Shown here: positions 36,401-44,545 of the stretch, piece after piece
Position numbering within the stretch: position 1 is the stretch's first letter
Layout of the letters: every line of letters starts with the position of its first letter
NCBI GenBank assembly: GCA_021155855.1
Contig: JAJNAZ010000008.1
Coordinates: forward strand, 37,428-101,427
Length of the DNA stretch: 64,000 nucleotides
Direction: 5' to 3'
Source: Solirubrobacterales bacterium
Lineage (GTDB): Bacteria; Actinomycetota; Thermoleophilia; Solirubrobacterales; 70-9
Program-made: the position numbers and the translations under genes
The notes under the pieces: model-generated
What the model was told of the DNA's origin: nothing
The model's database searches: none
What the model saw: only the letters and a program-made list of their open reading frames with translations

Positions 36401-37848
36401 ACCGGCGCTACGGCCACAACGAGACCGACGAGCCGGCCTACACGCAGCCGACAATGGCGGCGCAGATCAAGGAGCATCCGCCGGTCTTTGAGCTCTACGC
36501 CGGCAAGCTGATCGCTGAGGGCGTGGTCACCGCCGATGACGTCGAGCAGGAACGCGACCAGCACCTCGAGGAGCTGCAGGCGACGCTTCACGAGCTGCGC
36601 GGCAAGATGGAGGCGGGCGAGTACGAGGATCCGAGCTCGACCGCGCTCGGCACGGGGGAGCTCGACCGCAGCAAGAGCCCCGAGGTCGAGACCGCGGTCT
36701 CCGCGGAGCGCCTGCGCTCGCTCAACGAGGAGCTGCTGCGGGTGCCCGACAGCTTCACCATCCATCGCAAGCTGCGCAAGCCACTGCTCTCACGGATCGA
36801 CAAGCTCGAGCGGGGGGAGATCGAGTTCGGCCATGCCGAAAGCCTCGCCTTCGCCTCGCTGCTGACCGAGGGCACGCACATCCGGCTCACCGGCCAGGAC
36901 ACGGAGCGCGGCACCTTCTCGCACCGCCACCTCGAACTGCATGACGAGAAGACCGGGATGCGCTACGTACCGATCCAGAACCTCTCCGGCGCCCTGGCAC
37001 CGTTCGAGCTGCACAACAGCCCGCTCTCGGAGGCCGCGTGCCTCGGCTTCGAGTACGGCTATTCGGCCGCCTCGCCCGAGAGCCTGATGCTCTGGGAGGC
37101 GCAGTTCGGCGACTTCGCCAACTCGGCGCAGGTGATAATCGACAGCTTCATCGTCGCCGGCGAGTCGAAGTGGGGGCAGACGACGCGCTTGACGCTGCTC
37201 TTGCCGCACGGCTACGAGGGCGCCGGGCCCGAGCATTCCAGCGCCCGGATCGAGCGTTTCATCCAGCTCGGCTCCGAGGGCAACCTCAGGCTCGCCAACC
37301 CGACCACGGCGGCGCAGTACTTCCACCTGCTGCGCCGTCAGGCCCGGATCGCGAAGCCGCGCCCGCTGATCGTCTTCACGCCCAAGGGTCTGCTGCGCCT
37401 GCAAGCCGCCTCGTCCTCGCTCGAGGAGCTGACCTCGGGGACGTTCCAGTTCGTCCTCGACGACCCGCGGGTCGCCGAGCGCGCCGAGATCGAGCGGCTC
37501 GTCCTCTGCAGCGGCAAGCTCTACTACGACATCGATCAGCACGAGCGCCGCGAGTCCGCGACCTCCGTCGCGCTCAGCCGGGTCGAGCTTCTCTACCCGT
37601 TCGCCCGCAACGAGCTCGAGCGCCTGATCAACGCCTATCCGAACCTGAAGAAGATCGTCTGGGCCCAGGAGGAACCGAAGAACATGGGCGCCTGGAGCGT
37701 GATGGCCCGGCGGCTTCCCGAGCTGATTCCGGACGGGGTCGAGTTCACCTACGTCGGCCGCCCCCAGCGCTCGAGCCCGAGCGAGGGATACCCCGCCGCC
37801 CACCGCCTCGAGCAGGAGCGAATCGTCCTCACCGCCCTCGAGGGCTAG
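33463..37848 (+). CDS. kgd: Multifunctional 2-oxoglutarate enzyme: two lipoyl domains, E2 and E1o on one chain
   Basis: A 1461-residue protein with GTG start. Lipoyl domains lie at residues ~6-82 and ~155-232, with lipoylation motif STDKID/STDKVD at K47 and K198. A peripheral-subunit-binding domain (SPVARRVAAAKGVDIARVRG) follows at ~264-300. The E2 succinyltransferase domain at ~325-560 has active-site YDHRIIQG (H525). The thiamine-dependent E1o at ~590-1461 has GMAHRGRLSVLAHNLGR and HSGTGDVKYHHG. It converts 2-oxoglutarate to succinyl-CoA with a separate E3. Mycobacterial Kgd and corynebacterial OdhA lack lipoyl domains, so this is a fuller fusion. A 7-bp repeat interrupts the linker near residues 237-249. 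Confidence 0.95.
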   Translation: MSETAIVEVQMPQMGESVTEGTILEWRVAEGEAVAEGDTVVEVSTDKIDAEIPAPASGVISKILAQPDDTVEVGQVLAQIDPNGTPSGNGASADPSPLEESEGLVMGSGEGDADLGDESAPSEAPQPGELETADPSAEPPSADQAAGGRETEEAAATVVISMPEMGESVTEGTVLEWHVAEGDAVSEGDTVVEVSTDKVDAEVPAPGSGTITKLLAQPDDTVQVGQALAEMAAGAARSTEGRVPSTDQPAAEAAPATDSGNGRASPVARRVAAAKGVDIARVRGSGPGGKVTKEDVLGAADGDGTAPMAAEGEANPLRGPAAMLAKAMNESRSMPTATSFRTLPVDTLDAKRKAINGALKDRGMKVSFTHLIAWAIVKATGEWPVMARTYSELDGKPQVVESGHVNLGIAVDVERKDGSRSLMVPCVKAAETLDFAGFHASYEELITKTRENKLTADDFQGTNITLTNPGGLGTVASVPRLMPGQGTIVACGSLAYPVEWAHAPAEKVKALGVSKVMTASSTYDHRIIQGAESGSFLRRIDQLLQGEDGFYEEIAEALQLPANVVSTAHPASASAPPLGTAAAAAPATTAGVDRELLQAVQAATSLLKAYRTHGHLAATVNPLGGPPKGDPALEPENLSLTPELMARIPASILRCGVEGETLLDALPRMREAYCSTIAYQIEHLSSHQQRMWLREMIETGWHRTPLGEEERRALLSRLIEVHQFERFLQKAYLGQKMFSIEGLDVTVPMIDEIATLARRNGAEEVVLGMAHRGRLSVLAHNLGRSVESILAEFEGAKALDRVKAIAHIPHSGTGDVKYHHGAEGMFTTRDSDQVKVRLYPNPSHLEFVDPVVTGGARAAQTEHSGPKLRHNPHSAVPLLLHGDAAFPAQGVVAETLNLQSLAGYSTGGTVHLITDNQVGFTTDPEEGRSTPYAGDLAKGFNCPIIHVNADDVEACVAAVRLAMAYREQWGRDVVIDLIGYRRYGHNETDEPAYTQPTMAAQIKEHPPVFELYAGKLIAEGVVTADDVEQERDQHLEELQATLHELRGKMEAGEYEDPSSTALGTGELDRSKSPEVETAVSAERLRSLNEELLRVPDSFTIHRKLRKPLLSRIDKLERGEIEFGHAESLAFASLLTEGTHIRLTGQDTERGTFSHRHLELHDEKTGMRYVPIQNLSGALAPFELHNSPLSEAACLGFEYGYSAASPESLMLWEAQFGDFANSAQVIIDSFIVAGESKWGQTTRLTLLLPHGYEGAGPEHSSARIERFIQLGSEGNLRLANPTTAAQYFHLLRRQARIAKPRPLIVFTPKGLLRLQAASSSLEELTSGTFQFVLDDPRVAERAEIERLVLCSGKLYYDIDQHERRESATSVALSRVELLYPFARNELERLINAYPNLKKIVWAQEEPKNMGAWSVMARRLPELIPDGVEFTYVGRPQRSSPSEGYPAAHRLEQERIVLTALEG
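34173..34207 (+). repeat. 7-bp tandem repeat inside kgd
   Basis: Heptamers in phase: GAGCACC, GAGGGCC, GAGTACC, GAGCACC, then a weak GATCAGC. They encode part of the linker between lipoyl domain 2 and the subunit-binding domain. The same heptamer, in reverse complement GGTGCTC, is repeated four times between genes at 57841-57868. Confidence 0.7.
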
Positions 37849-38003
37849 CCACATTCCGGGCAGGCCACCAGCCGCGAATTCCGGTGATCTCGGCCATGCG
37901 CGAATTCTGGCCGACCGAGCTCGCAGCGGCCAGGCACGCGGGGCCAATGATCGCAGCCTCGATCCGTAAGGGCGGTCGGACCGGTGCGCTATCAATCGCG
38001 GGC

Positions 38004-38327
38004 GTGAGCGCCGAGTCCGGCACGGTTCTGCGCACCCCCGTCCCCGGGCAGCTGTTCGGCTGGGTCAAGCTTGCCTCCTATGTGGAGCTGGGCCTGTTCG
38101 CGGGGCTGGTGGTGGTCTGGCTCGCGCCCGGGCTCGAGCATGCGACCTTCTACTTCGGCCTCGGACACGGGATCGGATTCATCGTCCTGGCGCTGCTGAT
38201 CTGGTTCGCGGTGCTGCGCCATCAGGCTCCCTACACGCTGCTGGCCGCGACCCTGACCCCGGTCGGCCCGGTCGGCAGCGTGATCGCGATCCACCACATC
38301 GAGCGCCGGGATCGCAGCGGAGCCTGA
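38004..38327 (+). CDS. DUF3817 membrane protein
   Basis: A 107-residue protein with three membrane helices. GTG 38004 gives MSAESGTVLRTPVPGQLFGWVKLASYVELGLF, a usual DUF3817 opening; an ATG 57 bases upstream is possible. The conserved FYFGLGHGIGFIVLALLIWF follows, then a third helix and a basic end. DUF3817 proteins are common and uncharacterised in actinobacteria. It follows kgd by about 155 bases and is followed by a strong hairpin. Confidence 0.8.
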   Translation: MSAESGTVLRTPVPGQLFGWVKLASYVELGLFAGLVVVWLAPGLEHATFYFGLGHGIGFIVLALLIWFAVLRHQAPYTLLAATLTPVGPVGSVIAIHHIERRDRSGA

Positions 38328-38719
38328 AATAGGTGGGGCGGGACCGCGAAGGGGGTCACGCGGCCCGCCCCATGCCGAAACCCCCTTGCCTAAACCCCTT
38401 GTGGACGAAACCTTCCCTGCGCACAAGTTCGTAAACCGAGAACCGTTGGCCGCGCGGGCCAAGTGCGTATCACCATCCGAGAGCCCCACGCACACCTGGC
38501 GTTACCGAGGGTAATTGGCGGGGCGGGGCCGCGGGAGGCAGGGGGTCCACACGGCCCGCGCCACCGCCAGCGCGTCGGTAGCCAGGGAGGGATGCCGACG
38601 CGATCGCCCCCGGAGGCGGGACTGGCCGGGGACGAGTTTGTAAGTACTCCCTCCCGCGCGGGTGAGTCAACTATGACCGATCCCGAGTGGCGGTGCAACT
38701 ACCTCGTCCTGTCGGGCGG
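38328..38719. repeat. 392-base spacer with hairpins and an imperfect ~200-bp duplication
   Basis: No gene is convincing here. Two related halves can be lined up. Each starts with a GC hairpin (38335-38371; 38517-38568), then a conserved AGTTnGTAA block near 38425 and 38634, then CGCGCGGG at 38451 and 38655 followed after 13 bases by ACCATCC or ACCGATCC. A further perfect 8-bp stem, CGCGTCGG/CCGACGCG, lies at 38571-38602, and TTACCGAGGGTAA at 38502-38514. It separates convergent DUF3817 and aconitase genes. A structured RNA or degraded repeat are both possible. Confidence 0.4.
38335..38371 (+). terminator. Strong hairpin after the DUF3817 gene
   Basis: GGGGCGGG at 38335-38342 pairs with CCCGCCCC at 38364-38371, and inside it CCGCG pairs with CGCGG, leaving a 10-base loop. 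The 13-bp stem has a single bulged A. It begins eight bases after the gene end. There is no T run, so it would be an actinobacterial-type terminator or a stable 3' structure. Confidence 0.6.
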
Positions 38720-41536
38720 CTAGCTCGCGGCGCGCAGATCGCGAAGCACGCGGTGCAGGATGCCACCGTGCTGGAAGTAGCGGACCTCGTTCGGGGTATC
38801 GAGCCGAACCCGCGCCTCGAACCCGATCGGGTCGGCCCCTTCGCGCGCGGCGGTCACCCGCACCGATTTGGCCTCAGCGTTGTCGAGATCCCCGACATCG
38901 AAGATCTCTTCGCCGCTGAGCCCGAGTGACTCGGGCGTCTCGCCGTCGGGGAACTGGAGCGGCAGCACCCCCATCCCGATCAGGTTCGAGCGGTGGATGC
39001 GCTCGAAGCTCTGGGCGATCACCGCCCGAACGCCAAGCAGGACCGTCCCTTTGGCCGCCCAGTCGCGCGAGGACCCCGAGCCGTACTCCTCGCCCGCGAG
39101 CACCACTAGGGGTACGCCCTCGTCCGCGTACGCCATCGCCGCCTCGTAGATGGTCGTTTGCTCGCCGTCGGGAAAGTGGCGGGTGAATCCGCCCTCGCGG
39201 TCGACCAGCCGATTGCGAAGGCGGACGTTGGCGAAGGTGCCGCGGATCATCACCTCGTGGTTGCCGCGCCGCGAGCCGTAGGAGTTGAAGTCGCGCGGCT
39301 CGACCCCGTTCTCGATCAACCACCGGCCGGCGGGGCTGTCCCTCTTGATCGCCCCGGCGGGCGAGATGTGGTCCGTGGTCACGCTGTCGCCGAGGAGGGC
39401 GAGCACACGTGCTCCGGTGATCGGCTCGACCGGTGCCGGTTCCGCCTCCATGCCGTCGAAGAAGGAGGGCTTGCGGACGTAGGTCGAGTCGGGCCAGGTG
39501 TAGCGGCCGCCCGCGGGCGTCTCGAGCTCACGCCAGCGCTCGTCGCCCGTGAACACGTCGGCGTAGCTGCGCTCGAACATGTCCTGGCGCACCGCGTCGG
39601 CGATCGTCGACTTGATCTCCTCGCTGCTGGGCCAGACGTCGGCGAGGTACACCGGGTTGCCGTCGGAGTCGTCGCCCAGCGGGTCGGTGGTCAGGTCGAC
39701 GTCCATTCGCCCGGCGAGCGCGTAGGCAACGCACAGTGGCGGCGAGGCGAGGTAGTTGTTGCGCACGTCCTGTTGAATCCGGCCCTCGAAGTTGCGGTTG
39801 CCGGAGAGGACCGAGCAGACGACCAGGTCGTGCGCGTTGACTGCCTCGGAGATCGCCTCGGGCAGCGGTCCGGAGTTGCCGATACAGGTCGTGCACCCGT
39901 AGCCGACGAGGTTGAAGCCGAGCCGATCCAGGAACTCGTCGAGACCCGCCTGCTCGAGGTAGTCGGTGACCACGGTCGAGCCCGGGGCGAGCGAGGTCTT
40001 CACCCACGGCTTGCTCTCGAGGCCCCGTTCGACCGCCTTTTTCGCCAGCAGGCCCGCCCCGATCATCACCGAGGGGTTGGAGGTGTTCGTGCAGCTCGTG
40101 ATCGCGGCGATCACCACATAGCCGTGGTCGAGCTCGACCTCGGTGCCGTCCTCGAGCGTGACCGGGACGACATCGTCGGCACGCGTCTGGGAGAGCGCGG
40201 TCGCGGTGTCTGGATTGAAGTTCCGGGGACGTCCGCGATCGTCATTGTGAGCCTCGGCGGGTGGGTCGGAGGCCGGGAACGAGTCCTTGACCGCCTCGTC
40301 GTAGTTGTTGCCGAGCTCCGCGGCCGCGTCGGGGTCGAACTCGCTCAGCGATTCGAGGAAGGCGGCATGGGCGTCGGCGAGGGCGATCCGGTCCTGGGGT
40401 CGCTTCGGTCCCGCGATCGAGGGCTCGACTTCGGAGAGGTCGAGCTCGAGCGTCTCCGAGAAGGTGGGATCCTCGGAGTCGGGCTCGTGGAACATGCCCT
40501 GCTCGCGCGCGTAGGCGTCGACGAGCTCGATCATCTCGGTCGGGCGGCCGGTGAACTCGAGGTAGCGCAGGGTCTCGCGATCGACGGGGAAGATCGCGCA
40601 GGTGGACCCGAACTCCGGCGACATGTTGCCGATCGTCGCCCGGTCGGCGAGCCCGAGCGTGTGCAGTCCCGGCCCGAAGAACTCGACGAACTTCGAGACC
40701 ACGCCGCGCTCGCGGAGCATCTGGGTCACGGTCAGCACGAGGTCGGTCGCGGTCGCACCCTCGGGCAGCTCGCCGTCGAGGCGAAAACCGACCACCTGCG
40801 GCAGCAGCATCGAGATCGGCTGCCCGAGCATCGCCGCCTCGGCCTCGATCCCCCCGACCCCCCAGCCGAGCACTCCCAGCCCGTTGACCATCGTCGTGTG
40901 CGAATCGGTGCCGACCAGGGTGTCGGGATATGCGCGGGTGGGCCCCTCGCCGGTCGAAGCCTGCGTGAACACGACCTGGCTCAGGTACTCGAGGTTGACC
41001 TGGTGGCAGATCCCGGTCGCCGGGGGGACGACGCGGAAGTCGTCGAAGGCCTGCTGGCCCCAGCGCAGGAACGCGTAGCGCTCACGGTTGCGCTCATAGT
41101 CGCGGTCGGCGTTGATGTCGAACGCCCGCGCGTTGCCGAACGCATCCACCTGCACGGAGTGGTCGATGACGAGATCCACGGGAACCAGCGGGTTGATCCT
41201 CGACGGATCCGAGCCCAGGTCCTCGATCGCGTCACGCATCGCCGCCAGATCCACGATCGCCGGGACGCCGGTGAAGTCCTGCATCAGCACCCGCGCCGGC
41301 TGGAAGGGGATCTCCTCGGAGGGCTCCGCCTCCGCGTCCCAGGCCGCGATCGTTTCGACGTCGGACGCGGTCACCGACTCGCCGTCCTCGAGTCGCAGCG
41401 CGTTCTCGAGTAGCACCTTGAGCGAGTAGGGAAGCCTCGCCGTGTCGAACCTCTCCTGCAAGGCCTCGAGGCGGAAGACCTCGTACTCGCGACCGGAGAC
41501 GGTGAGGATGTCCTTGGCGCCGAAGCTGTCGCCCAT
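38720..41536 (-). CDS. acnA: Aconitate hydratase A
   Basis: A 938-residue aconitase of the AcnA/IRP type. The three Fe-S cysteines are in [13 protein letters not shown] and [13 protein letters not shown]. The N-terminal [21 protein letters not shown] and [33 protein letters not shown] are diagnostic. The C-terminal swivel domain has [35 protein letters not shown] and the substrate-binding [14 protein letters not shown] ~50-residue acidic insert ([22 protein letters not shown] region) lies near residue 400, as in actinobacterial forms. It isomerises citrate to isocitrate in the TCA cycle and completes a cluster with gltA and kgd. Confidence 0.96.
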   Translation of the reverse strand: MGDSFGAKDILTVSGREYEVFRLEALQERFDTARLPYSLKVLLENALRLEDGESVTASDVETIAAWDAEAEPSEEIPFQPARVLMQDFTGVPAIVDLAAMRDAIEDLGSDPSRINPLVPVDLVIDHSVQVDAFGNARAFDINADRDYERNRERYAFLRWGQQAFDDFRVVPPATGICHQVNLEYLSQVVFTQASTGEGPTRAYPDTLVGTDSHTTMVNGLGVLGWGVGGIEAEAAMLGQPISMLLPQVVGFRLDGELPEGATATDLVLTVTQMLRERGVVSKFVEFFGPGLHTLGLADRATIGNMSPEFGSTCAIFPVDRETLRYLEFTGRPTEMIELVDAYAREQGMFHEPDSEDPTFSETLELDLSEVEPSIAGPKRPQDRIALADAHAAFLESLSEFDPDAAAELGNNYDEAVKDSFPASDPPAEAHNDDRGRPRNFNPDTATALSQTRADDVVPVTLEDGTEVELDHGYVVIAAITSCTNTSNPSVMIGAGLLAKKAVERGLESKPWVKTSLAPGSTVVTDYLEQAGLDEFLDRLGFNLVGYGCTTCIGNSGPLPEAISEAVNAHDLVVCSVLSGNRNFEGRIQQDVRNNYLASPPLCVAYALAGRMDVDLTTDPLGDDSDGNPVYLADVWPSSEEIKSTIADAVRQDMFERSYADVFTGDERWRELETPAGGRYTWPDSTYVRKPSFFDGMEAEPAPVEPITGARVLALLGDSVTTDHISPAGAIKRDSPAGRWLIENGVEPRDFNSYGSRRGNHEVMIRGTFANVRLRNRLVDREGGFTRHFPDGEQTTIYEAAMAYADEGVPLVVLAGEEYGSGSSRDWAAKGTVLLGVRAVIAQSFERIHRSNLIGMGVLPLQFPDGETPESLGLSGEEIFDVGDLDNAEAKSVRVTAAREGADPIGFEARVRLDTPNEVRYFQHGGILHRVLRDLRAAS

Positions 41537-41608
41537 GAATCCAGTATGGCGATTACCCGAGTGCGCGAGAAATACGGGCGGCGATCCGGGGTCGGCGCCC
41601 GGAACGCC

Positions 41609-42406
41609 TCAGCGCTTGTCGGTCTGCCCGCCCGCGATCTCGTCGGCGACCCTGGTGGCCTTCCCGCCGGCAAGCCGACCGGCGAGGTCGGGGGCGTTGA
41701 TCGCGATCCGCGAGAGAGCCCGCTGGCGCAGCGGCGCCACGGTGATCTCGGAGCGGTTGCGCTCGATCGCCCGCACCACTGCGGCGGCGACCTGCTCCGG
41801 GGTGCCGGTGCCGATCAGCGGTGGAGCGCCGGCGCCGGAGTCGGCGAACATCCCGGCGGCACGGATGATGCCGGGGCTGATCACCGACACCCCGACCCCC
41901 GTACCGCGCAGGTCCTCGCGCAGACAGAGCGCGAACCCCCGGAGCCCGAACTTGGTCGCCCCGTAGAGCGAGGCGCGGGCGGTCGCCGCCTTGCCCGAGA
42001 TCGAGGAGACGAAGACCAGCTGCCCGGAGGCACGCTGGACCAGCCGCGGGACCAGCTCGCGCGCCATCCGGATCGGCGACTCGAGGTTGACCCGCAGCGC
42101 GCGGCCGATCTCCTCCTGACTGAAGCCCTCGAGCCGTCCCGATGCGGGCAGGGCGGCGTTGGCGACCAGCGCGTCGACATCCCCGGCCTCGGCCACCAGC
42201 CGCAGCGCCTCCCCCTCCTCGGCGAGGTCGCAGACCAGTGTCCGGTGGCCGTCACCCGGCAGCACCGCGGCCAGCGCCTCGAGCTCCTCGGGCTTGCGGG
42301 AGCTGAGGACGAGGCGGGCGTCGCGGCCGGCCAGCGCCCATGCGATCGCCGCGCCGAGGCCCCCGGTCGCGCCGGTGAGCAGGGCCGTCTTGCCCCGAAG
42401 ATCCAC
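41609..42406 (-). CDS. Short-chain dehydrogenase/reductase
   Basis: A 265-residue classical SDR with GTG start at 42406. The cofactor site is LLTGATGGLGAAIAWALAGRDARL, then VANAALPASG (the NAG-type motif), catalytic serine in FVSSISGKAA and YGATKFGLRGF with the Tyr-Lys pair. The shape and C-terminal extension fit SDRs that reduce acyl or polyol substrates, but no substrate can be named. It ends about 70 bases from the aconitase start and points the same way. Confidence 0.9.
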   Translation of the reverse strand: MDLRGKTALLTGATGGLGAAIAWALAGRDARLVLSSRKPEELEALAAVLPGDGHRTLVCDLAEEGEALRLVAEAGDVDALVANAALPASGRLEGFSQEEIGRALRVNLESPIRMARELVPRLVQRASGQLVFVSSISGKAATARASLYGATKFGLRGFALCLREDLRGTGVGVSVISPGIIRAAGMFADSGAGAPPLIGTGTPEQVAAAVVRAIERNRSEITVAPLRQRALSRIAINAPDLAGRLAGGKATRVADEIAGGQTDKR

Positions 42407-42606
42407 GTTCGCAACCTATACGCTGCCCGGGGACGAAGCTCTACGTCCGCGGGGCACGTTTCAGACCCTGCGGCCGGGCGGCCGCCCGTGCGCGAACGCC
42501 CACAAGGCGCTCGCCAGGGCCGTGGGCGAAAGCCGATCGCGCCCGGTAGGCCTCGCGGCAAAGAGATCGCGCTTGTGCGAATTATTGCCAAACCGTAAGC
42601 ACGTCT
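42407..42606. other. Intergenic stretch with no gene seen
   Basis: About 200 bases between the SDR start and the riboswitch promoter. Composition becomes more AT-rich near 42580-42600 (AATTATTGCC). I see no convincing coding frame, RNA or repeat. Confidence 0.5.
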
Positions 42607-42635
42607 TTGCAATGCGCCGACGAATTGTGTACCCT
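42607..42635 (+). promoter_or_regulatory. Candidate promoter of the riboswitch transcript
   Basis: TTGCAA at 42607-42612 and TACCCT at 42630-42635 are 17 bases apart. Transcription would start near 42642, just ahead of the riboswitch, which supports the assignment. Confidence 0.5.
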
Positions 42636-42641
42636 GCCGCG

Positions 42642-42762
42642 ACTCGATAACCGGTAAAGCCGAATCTCGGATGCCCTGAAGCACGAACGGGGGCCCGAGA
42701 GCGGGGGAACCAAGTGTTTGGGGCTAACCCGCAGCCCGTCAGCTAACCCCGTAGGCCGACGA
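42642..42762 (+). promoter_or_regulatory. ydaO/yuaA-class cyclic di-AMP riboswitch
   Basis: Conserved pieces of the ydaO class occur in order: ACCGGTAAAGCCGAATC near 42650, GCGGGGGAACCA at 42701, TTTGGGGCTAA at 42717, CCCGTCAGCTAAC at 42735-42747 and the closing CCGTAGGC at 42750. It ends a few bases before a ribosome site (AAGGAGA) and the NlpC/P60 gene. In this class c-di-AMP usually turns expression off. Control of a cell-wall hydrolase by this riboswitch is a known theme in actinobacteria. Confidence 0.9.
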
Positions 42763-42771
42763 AGGAGACCG

Positions 42772-43359
42772 TTGACGTTGACCTACTCATCAAGGGCGAG
42801 ACCGAGGAAGCTGAGCGCCGCGCTCGGCCTCGCGACAGCAGCGGCGCTGATTGCCCTCCCCTCCACGGCCATGGGCGCCGGGAGCGGCGGGGTTGGAATG
42901 GGCGGCACCGACGAGGCGCCGCCGGCCGGCACCACGACCCCCGGCGGTACCGCGAAGCTCAAGCGCGGCTACGCGATCCCACCAGCCGACGCGCCGCGCA
43001 AAGTCGTGCGCGCGATCGAGGCCGCGAACCGGATCGTGAAGGGCAAGTCGTATTGCCTCGGCGGCGGCCACGGCCGTTGGGAGAGCCAGTGCTACGACTG
43101 CTCGGGCTCGATCTCCTACGCGCTCGGCAAGAAGGGCGCGCGGGTACTCGACGCCCCGATGCCCTCGGGTTCATTCATGGATTGGGAGAAGGGCGGCAAG
43201 GGCGCCTGGATCACCACCTATGCCAACTCGGGTCACATCTATGCGGTGATCGCCGGCCTGCGCCTCGACACCTCGATGACCGTCGGAGACGGTCCCGGCT
43301 GGAGCACCGAGATGCGCTCCGGCAAGGGGTACGTCAAGCGCCACCCGCGGCGGCTGTAG
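42772..43359 (+). CDS. Secreted NlpC/P60-type peptidoglycan hydrolase
   Basis: A 195-residue protein. TTG 42772 (or TTG 42778) is chosen because the AAGGAGA site at 42762-42768 stands just ahead; the frame is open into the riboswitch but that is RNA. A signal peptide, KLSAALGLATAAALIALPSTAMGA, is followed by a glycine-rich linker. The NlpC/P60 core has YCLGGGHGRWESQCYDCSGSISYAL with the catalytic Cys, and SGHIYAVIAGLRLDTS with the His. It would cleave peptide stems in the cell wall. Expression is under the c-di-AMP riboswitch, linking wall turnover to osmotic or wall stress. A hairpin follows at 43412. Confidence 0.88.
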   Translation: MTLTYSSRARPRKLSAALGLATAAALIALPSTAMGAGSGGVGMGGTDEAPPAGTTTPGGTAKLKRGYAIPPADAPRKVVRAIEAANRIVKGKSYCLGGGHGRWESQCYDCSGSISYALGKKGARVLDAPMPSGSFMDWEKGGKGAWITTYANSGHIYAVIAGLRLDTSMTVGDGPGWSTEMRSGKGYVKRHPRRL

Positions 43360-43411
43360 CGCCATCGCCGCGGCTTCTGGCCGCGTAAGCCATTTGAATA
43401 GCCGAACCTCG

Positions 43412-43438
43412 CACGGCCCGCCAAAATGGCGGGCCGTG
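43412..43438 (+). terminator. Perfect 11-bp hairpin overlapping the AzlC start
   Basis: CACGGCCCGCC at 43412-43422 pairs fully with GGCGGGCCGTG at 43428-43438 around AAAAT. It is 52 bases after the NlpC/P60 stop and looks like its terminator. Its last three bases are the GTG start candidate of the azlC-like gene, so it could also hide that start. Confidence 0.6.
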
Positions 43439-44122
43439 TACTTGCAGGGCAGGGAAACCGAGGCGCGCGAGCAGTTTCGCAGCGGGATGCGACTAGGCAT
43501 CCCCTACGCGGGCGCATCGGCGCTGCTCGCGATCTCGTTCGGGGTCCTCGCCGAGACGCTGATGGGCCCGGTGGCGCCAATCGTGATGTCGGCGCTGGTG
43601 TTCGCCGGCTCGGCGCAGTTCGCCGCCGCGGCGGTGCTGGCAGCCGGAGGAGGCGCGGTCGCGGCGATCGCCGCGGGCATCCTGCTCAACCTGCGCTACG
43701 CGCCGATGGGGATCGCGCTGGCGCCTTCACTGCGCGGCGGCGCCCTGCGGCGGGCCGCAATCGGACAGGCGATGATCGATTTCTCCTGGGCGGCAGCCAG
43801 CCGCGGCGGCGGGCGCTTCGACCCTCCCTTCATGCTCGGCGCGACGGTGCCCTCCTATCCATGCTGGGTCGGTGGGACGGCGATCGGCGTGCTCGTCGGC
43901 GATTCGATCGGCGATCCGGCGGCACTCGGACTCGACGCGATCTTTCCGGCCTTCTTCCTCTGCCTGCTGGTCGAGGGCGAGCTGCGACCGGGGCCGCCGG
44001 CGGTCGTCGCCGGGCTCGGCAGCCTGATCGCCCTGGTCCTGATCCCGTTCACCCCCGCGGGAGTGCCGGTGATCGCCGCCTCGGCGGCGGCCCTGCTCGG
44101 CCTCCGAAGGTCTCCCGGATGA
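43436..44122 (+). CDS. AzlC family branched-chain amino acid exporter, large subunit
   Basis: A 228-residue membrane protein of the AzlC family. GTG 43436 gives MYLQGRETEAREQFRSGMRLGIPY; ATG 43487 is an alternative clear of the hairpin. Typical elements are SFGVLAETLMGPVAPIVMSALVFAGSAQFAAAAVLAAGG and the following INLRYAP-like LLNLRYAPMGIAL. About six helices. It acts with AzlD, encoded next with an ATGA overlap, to export branched-chain amino acids or analogues. Confidence 0.88.
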   Translation: MYLQGRETEAREQFRSGMRLGIPYAGASALLAISFGVLAETLMGPVAPIVMSALVFAGSAQFAAAAVLAAGGGAVAAIAAGILLNLRYAPMGIALAPSLRGGALRRAAIGQAMIDFSWAAASRGGGRFDPPFMLGATVPSYPCWVGGTAIGVLVGDSIGDPAALGLDAIFPAFFLCLLVEGELRPGPPAVVAGLGSLIALVLIPFTPAGVPVIAASAAALLGLRRSPG

Positions 44123-44433
44123 CCGAGGTGTGGCTGACGATCGGGGTGCTCGCGGTGGCCACGGCGACGATCCGCGCCTCAGGCCCGGTGCTGCTCGGCG
44201 GCCGCGACCTGCCCCCCGCCCTTCGCGGTGTGATCGCCTTGATCGCCCCGGCCCTGCTCGCGGCGCTCGTCGTCGTCCAGACCCTCGGTGCCCCCGAGGG
44301 CGGTGAGCTCGAGCTCGACGCCCGGATCGCGGGCGTCGCCGCGGCGGGCGGCGTGCTCGCGCTCGGCGCCACCACGCTGCCGGTGGTCGCGGTCGCGGCC
44401 TTGGTCACCGCCCTGGTGCGGGCGGTCCTCTGA
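44119..44433 (+). CDS. AzlD family protein, small subunit of the exporter
   Basis: A 104-residue protein with three to four helices, opening MTEVWLTIGVLAVATATIRASGPVLLGGRDLPP, which is the AzlD signature including the arginine-serine-glycine-proline stretch. Its start overlaps the azlC-like stop. AzlC and AzlD form a two-component exporter, so both are needed. Confidence 0.88.
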   Translation: MTEVWLTIGVLAVATATIRASGPVLLGGRDLPPALRGVIALIAPALLAALVVVQTLGAPEGGELELDARIAGVAAAGGVLALGATTLPVVAVAALVTALVRAVL

Positions 44434-44545
44434 GCCGCGCCGGCGTTGCCGGATCGTCGCATCGCGATGAGGATCTTTGGCCGTGACGTGAGTGGCGCGC
44501 GTCCTACGGTTCGGATAGCGTCGGCTCGCCCGACCACGTGACCCC

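Noticed and set aside
38463..38723. 86-residue frame in the aconitase spacer
   Set aside because: Composition is that of non-coding GC-rich DNA, it runs through two hairpins, and it has no ribosome site.
42718..42771. Upstream extension of the NlpC/P60 gene
   Set aside because: These bases are the conserved core of the riboswitch; the ribosome site at 42762 supports a start at 42772 or 42778.
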